From positions 7,188,923-7,252,922 of the forward strand of contig WARS01000007.1 of NCBI GenBank assembly GCA_008933995.1: 64,000 nt of DNA, given 5' to 3'. Below are positions 62,001 through 64,000 of this stretch, piece by piece (the stretch's first letter is position 1; each line of letters starts with the position of its first letter). A program made the translations under genes and the position numbers. A model generated the notes under the pieces. The model was not told where the DNA came from, searched no databases, and saw only the letters and a list, made by a program, of their open reading frames with translations. The DNA is from Datnioides undecimradiatus (Eukaryota > Chordata > Actinopteri > Lobotiformes > Datnioididae).

Positions 62001-64000
62001 GTAACTAAGTTCAAGCCCATGTGAGTGTACCTGCATGTGTGACTAATCTACCTGCTCTAATGGCACCATTAGAGTGTTTCATTGGGGCCCAAATAGGCTG
62101 AGGCCTGCTCTTAATGGAACCTGCGCTCCTCTAAACTGAGAGCACAGTCCGGTGGTTGGAGAAGGACATTTCGCTCTAGGAATAATAAGGCATAACAAGA
62201 TCTGCAAAGTGTTCAAATGGTAAAATCAATACTAAACTGAAATGTTGCCATGGACACATGGAAGCAAGTGGAGGAGAGTGGAGAGGCGCCGGTGATCTGG
62301 ATTATTGGGGAATATTGAGGTTGAGTGTTGCATGGTTTTATCCTCAGTGACAGAACAAGAGAAATGGCTGAAAGTGCAAAGTGAATTTACAAATATCTGT
62401 GTCAGAGGAAAAAGAATGAAGAAATTAACATGTTTGATAAAGATTAATTTGGATCCTTTGCTGTGTTCTGTATGAAAAGGAGTCACTGAATTTTTAAACA
62501 TTTTCATTGTAGTCAATGTCTCCAAAAAACTTCACTGGACTTCAGTTACCGCCACCAAGTAGTTTGTGTTTTAGGTTTATTTATTTGTGTGTCTGATTGC
62601 TAGTTAGAGCCCCACTGATATTAGATGTTTGACACTGATACAATATTGATTTTGAGGGAAAGTTGAAGGTGTTCTGTATCTACTGTATCATTACAGGCCA
62701 CGCTACAGATTTTCTACTGAACTGGTGGGCGTGGTCACCTCTTTTTCATATTTGGCCTCTAATTAAGTGGTTGAGCATCATGCAGATGTTAGGTCTCTAT
62801 TTGGGTCTGTTCAGGTTGACAGCATTTTGGATCAGATCTAATTATCCCAGAGTCTGTTCATTAGACGTGGAGTTGCCCTGGGCTATGTGAATTGACATGA
62901 AGACGTGTCTGGTTAAAATGTTCCATATCACAGGGGTTTGTGGATCTGCTTCATAAACGTGCAGAAACTGGAGGGAAAAGGAGTCTGAGCTGCCACACAA
63001 AAGTGCCTTTTGCTAGCTTGGCTTTACTTTCTGTCTGAACAAACCTTAATAGCTCCATACAGGATTTAACTATTATTCAAAAAATTTTCTTTTAATAAAA
63101 TACATTCAGAGTGTTGATCAGCCTTGGTGGCACAATGTGCAGACTAAGTGTTAAGCTCTTTTGCCTCTTTCGACAATTCAGGTATTTGTTTGCCTCAGAC
63201 AAACCATGTTGTTTGTTTGTCTAAAAGCAAAAGTCTTTCTGTGTATTCTAAATGGCCAGACTCGAACGAATGCAGAAGAAAAAGTTTTACACTTGCCTTA
63301 TTCCACTGTCTACACAAACTCTACAAGTGTTCTGTCCTTTGGTCTTTGTAATCTCACTGTAATGAATCATACCAAAAGATATCATAGGAACACTTTTGGG
63401 TGGTCTGTCCTTCAAGACAGTCATTGTGTTAAACTGTGTTGTAATGTACACTTTAGAAGCAGTTGAAAACCAGCCTACCTTCACATGAGTCCACACCTGG
63501 TGAATTGTGGGATTGTTGGATTGTCTGTTGCAGAGAGTAGCAAGAATTGTCAGAAGCAGCTCAGCCCACATCTCCTATTGTAAAGTGTGCTTTGGATGTT
63601 TGGAGACATTCCAGCAAGAATTATTCTGAAGCACAGTTAGGCCTTTACACATCAACTAGTGTCACGTTACAATTGTATTTTGATTTGTTTATTGAAACAC
63701 CAAGTGATGGTCACCATGGATGCCCTCTCTCATTGCGGCCAATATGGTAGCAGCACTGCTGTATGTCATACCTAAGGTGTGAAATGTATGTGTGCTATAC
63801 CTGAGAATTACATCTGCATCTGTGCACCCTCGTCAAAGGTTTTCCATACTGCATCAACCCGATGCACAGTGGTTGGCTGAAGAAGTCAATACAGCTCACA
63901 GCCATAATCAAAACCTATGTATGTGCAGAGATTAATGCTGTTGACTCAGTCGACGGACAAAGAATTACAAGAGAATATAAAGAAGCAGTTTCTGTATGTC
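59015..64000. other. Intergenic region to the right edge; no gene supported
   Basis: AT-rich sequence with many short frames (for example 60313-60498, 62232-62525, 63161-63466, 63287-63571), none with a recognisable domain or consistent splice partners. Confidence 0.45.

Noticed and set aside
63120-63185. ggtggcacaatgtgcagact, tRNA-SINE-like head
   Set aside because: The A and B box spacing and the expected downstream body are not present.
63479-63571. Minus-strand MWAELLLTILATLCN followed by a gtaggc donor, like a signal-peptide exon
   Set aside because: No further exon or family match; the hydrophobic start alone is not enough.

Overview
The window is eukaryotic nuclear DNA, most probably from a ray-finned (percomorph-type) fish. 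Short coding exons are separated by introns with GT-AG boundaries, CA/GT microsatellites are frequent, and there are several interspersed repeats of a kind familiar from teleost genomes plus a decayed hAT DNA transposon. Most genes here are multi-exon, so I built the models by joining exons whose splice sites and reading phases agree. Long open frames alone would miss nearly all of them.

Region 1-17.7 kb (minus strand): the 5' part of TJP2 (zonula occludens-2). A noncoding first exon is inferred near 17.5 kb. A distal coding exon (12598-12718) and a second one (9001-9130) encode a basic N-terminal extension. An alternative first exon (6848-6907) begins Met-Pro-Val. All routes join a common exon (2608-2661) that opens PDZ1. 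The remaining PDZ, SH3 and GUK exons must lie beyond base 1.

Region 23.0-32.4 kb (minus strand): a nearly complete PIP5K1B (type I beta phosphatidylinositol-4-phosphate 5-kinase) in ten coding exons, predicted 501 aa. It lies head-to-tail upstream of TJP2. Human 9q21 has the same order, but there FXN lies between the two genes; no frataxin exon was recognised here.

Region 35.3-37.5 kb (minus strand): a compact four-exon secreted coiled-coil gene of the angiopoietin-like 3/4/8 type, 224 aa. No fibrinogen-like exon follows it, so it most resembles ANGPTL8.

Region 38-52 kb: gene-poor and repeat-rich. It has two single-exon candidates that I cannot name, a zinc-finger transposase remnant with an in-frame stop (45.5 kb), a defective BED/hAT transposase (46.7-48.4 kb), a GGTCGGTC-type minisatellite (49.4-49.6 kb), a degenerate tandem array (about 49.9-51.7 kb) and two teleost-type repeat fragments.

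Region 52.6-56.4 kb (plus strand): a complete four-exon C2H2 zinc-finger gene (603 aa), with two related N-terminal helical modules encoded by separate exons and 13 finger units, 11 of them intact.

Region 56.4-64 kb: mostly intergenic. One chain of three phase-compatible minus-strand exons (57.36-58.66 kb) may be the start of an unrecognised gene.

TJP2 (junctional scaffold) and PIP5K1B (makes PI(4,5)P2 at membranes) are linked by conserved synteny; nothing in the sequence shows a shared operon-like function. Gene identities rest on remembered family sequences, not on a search.
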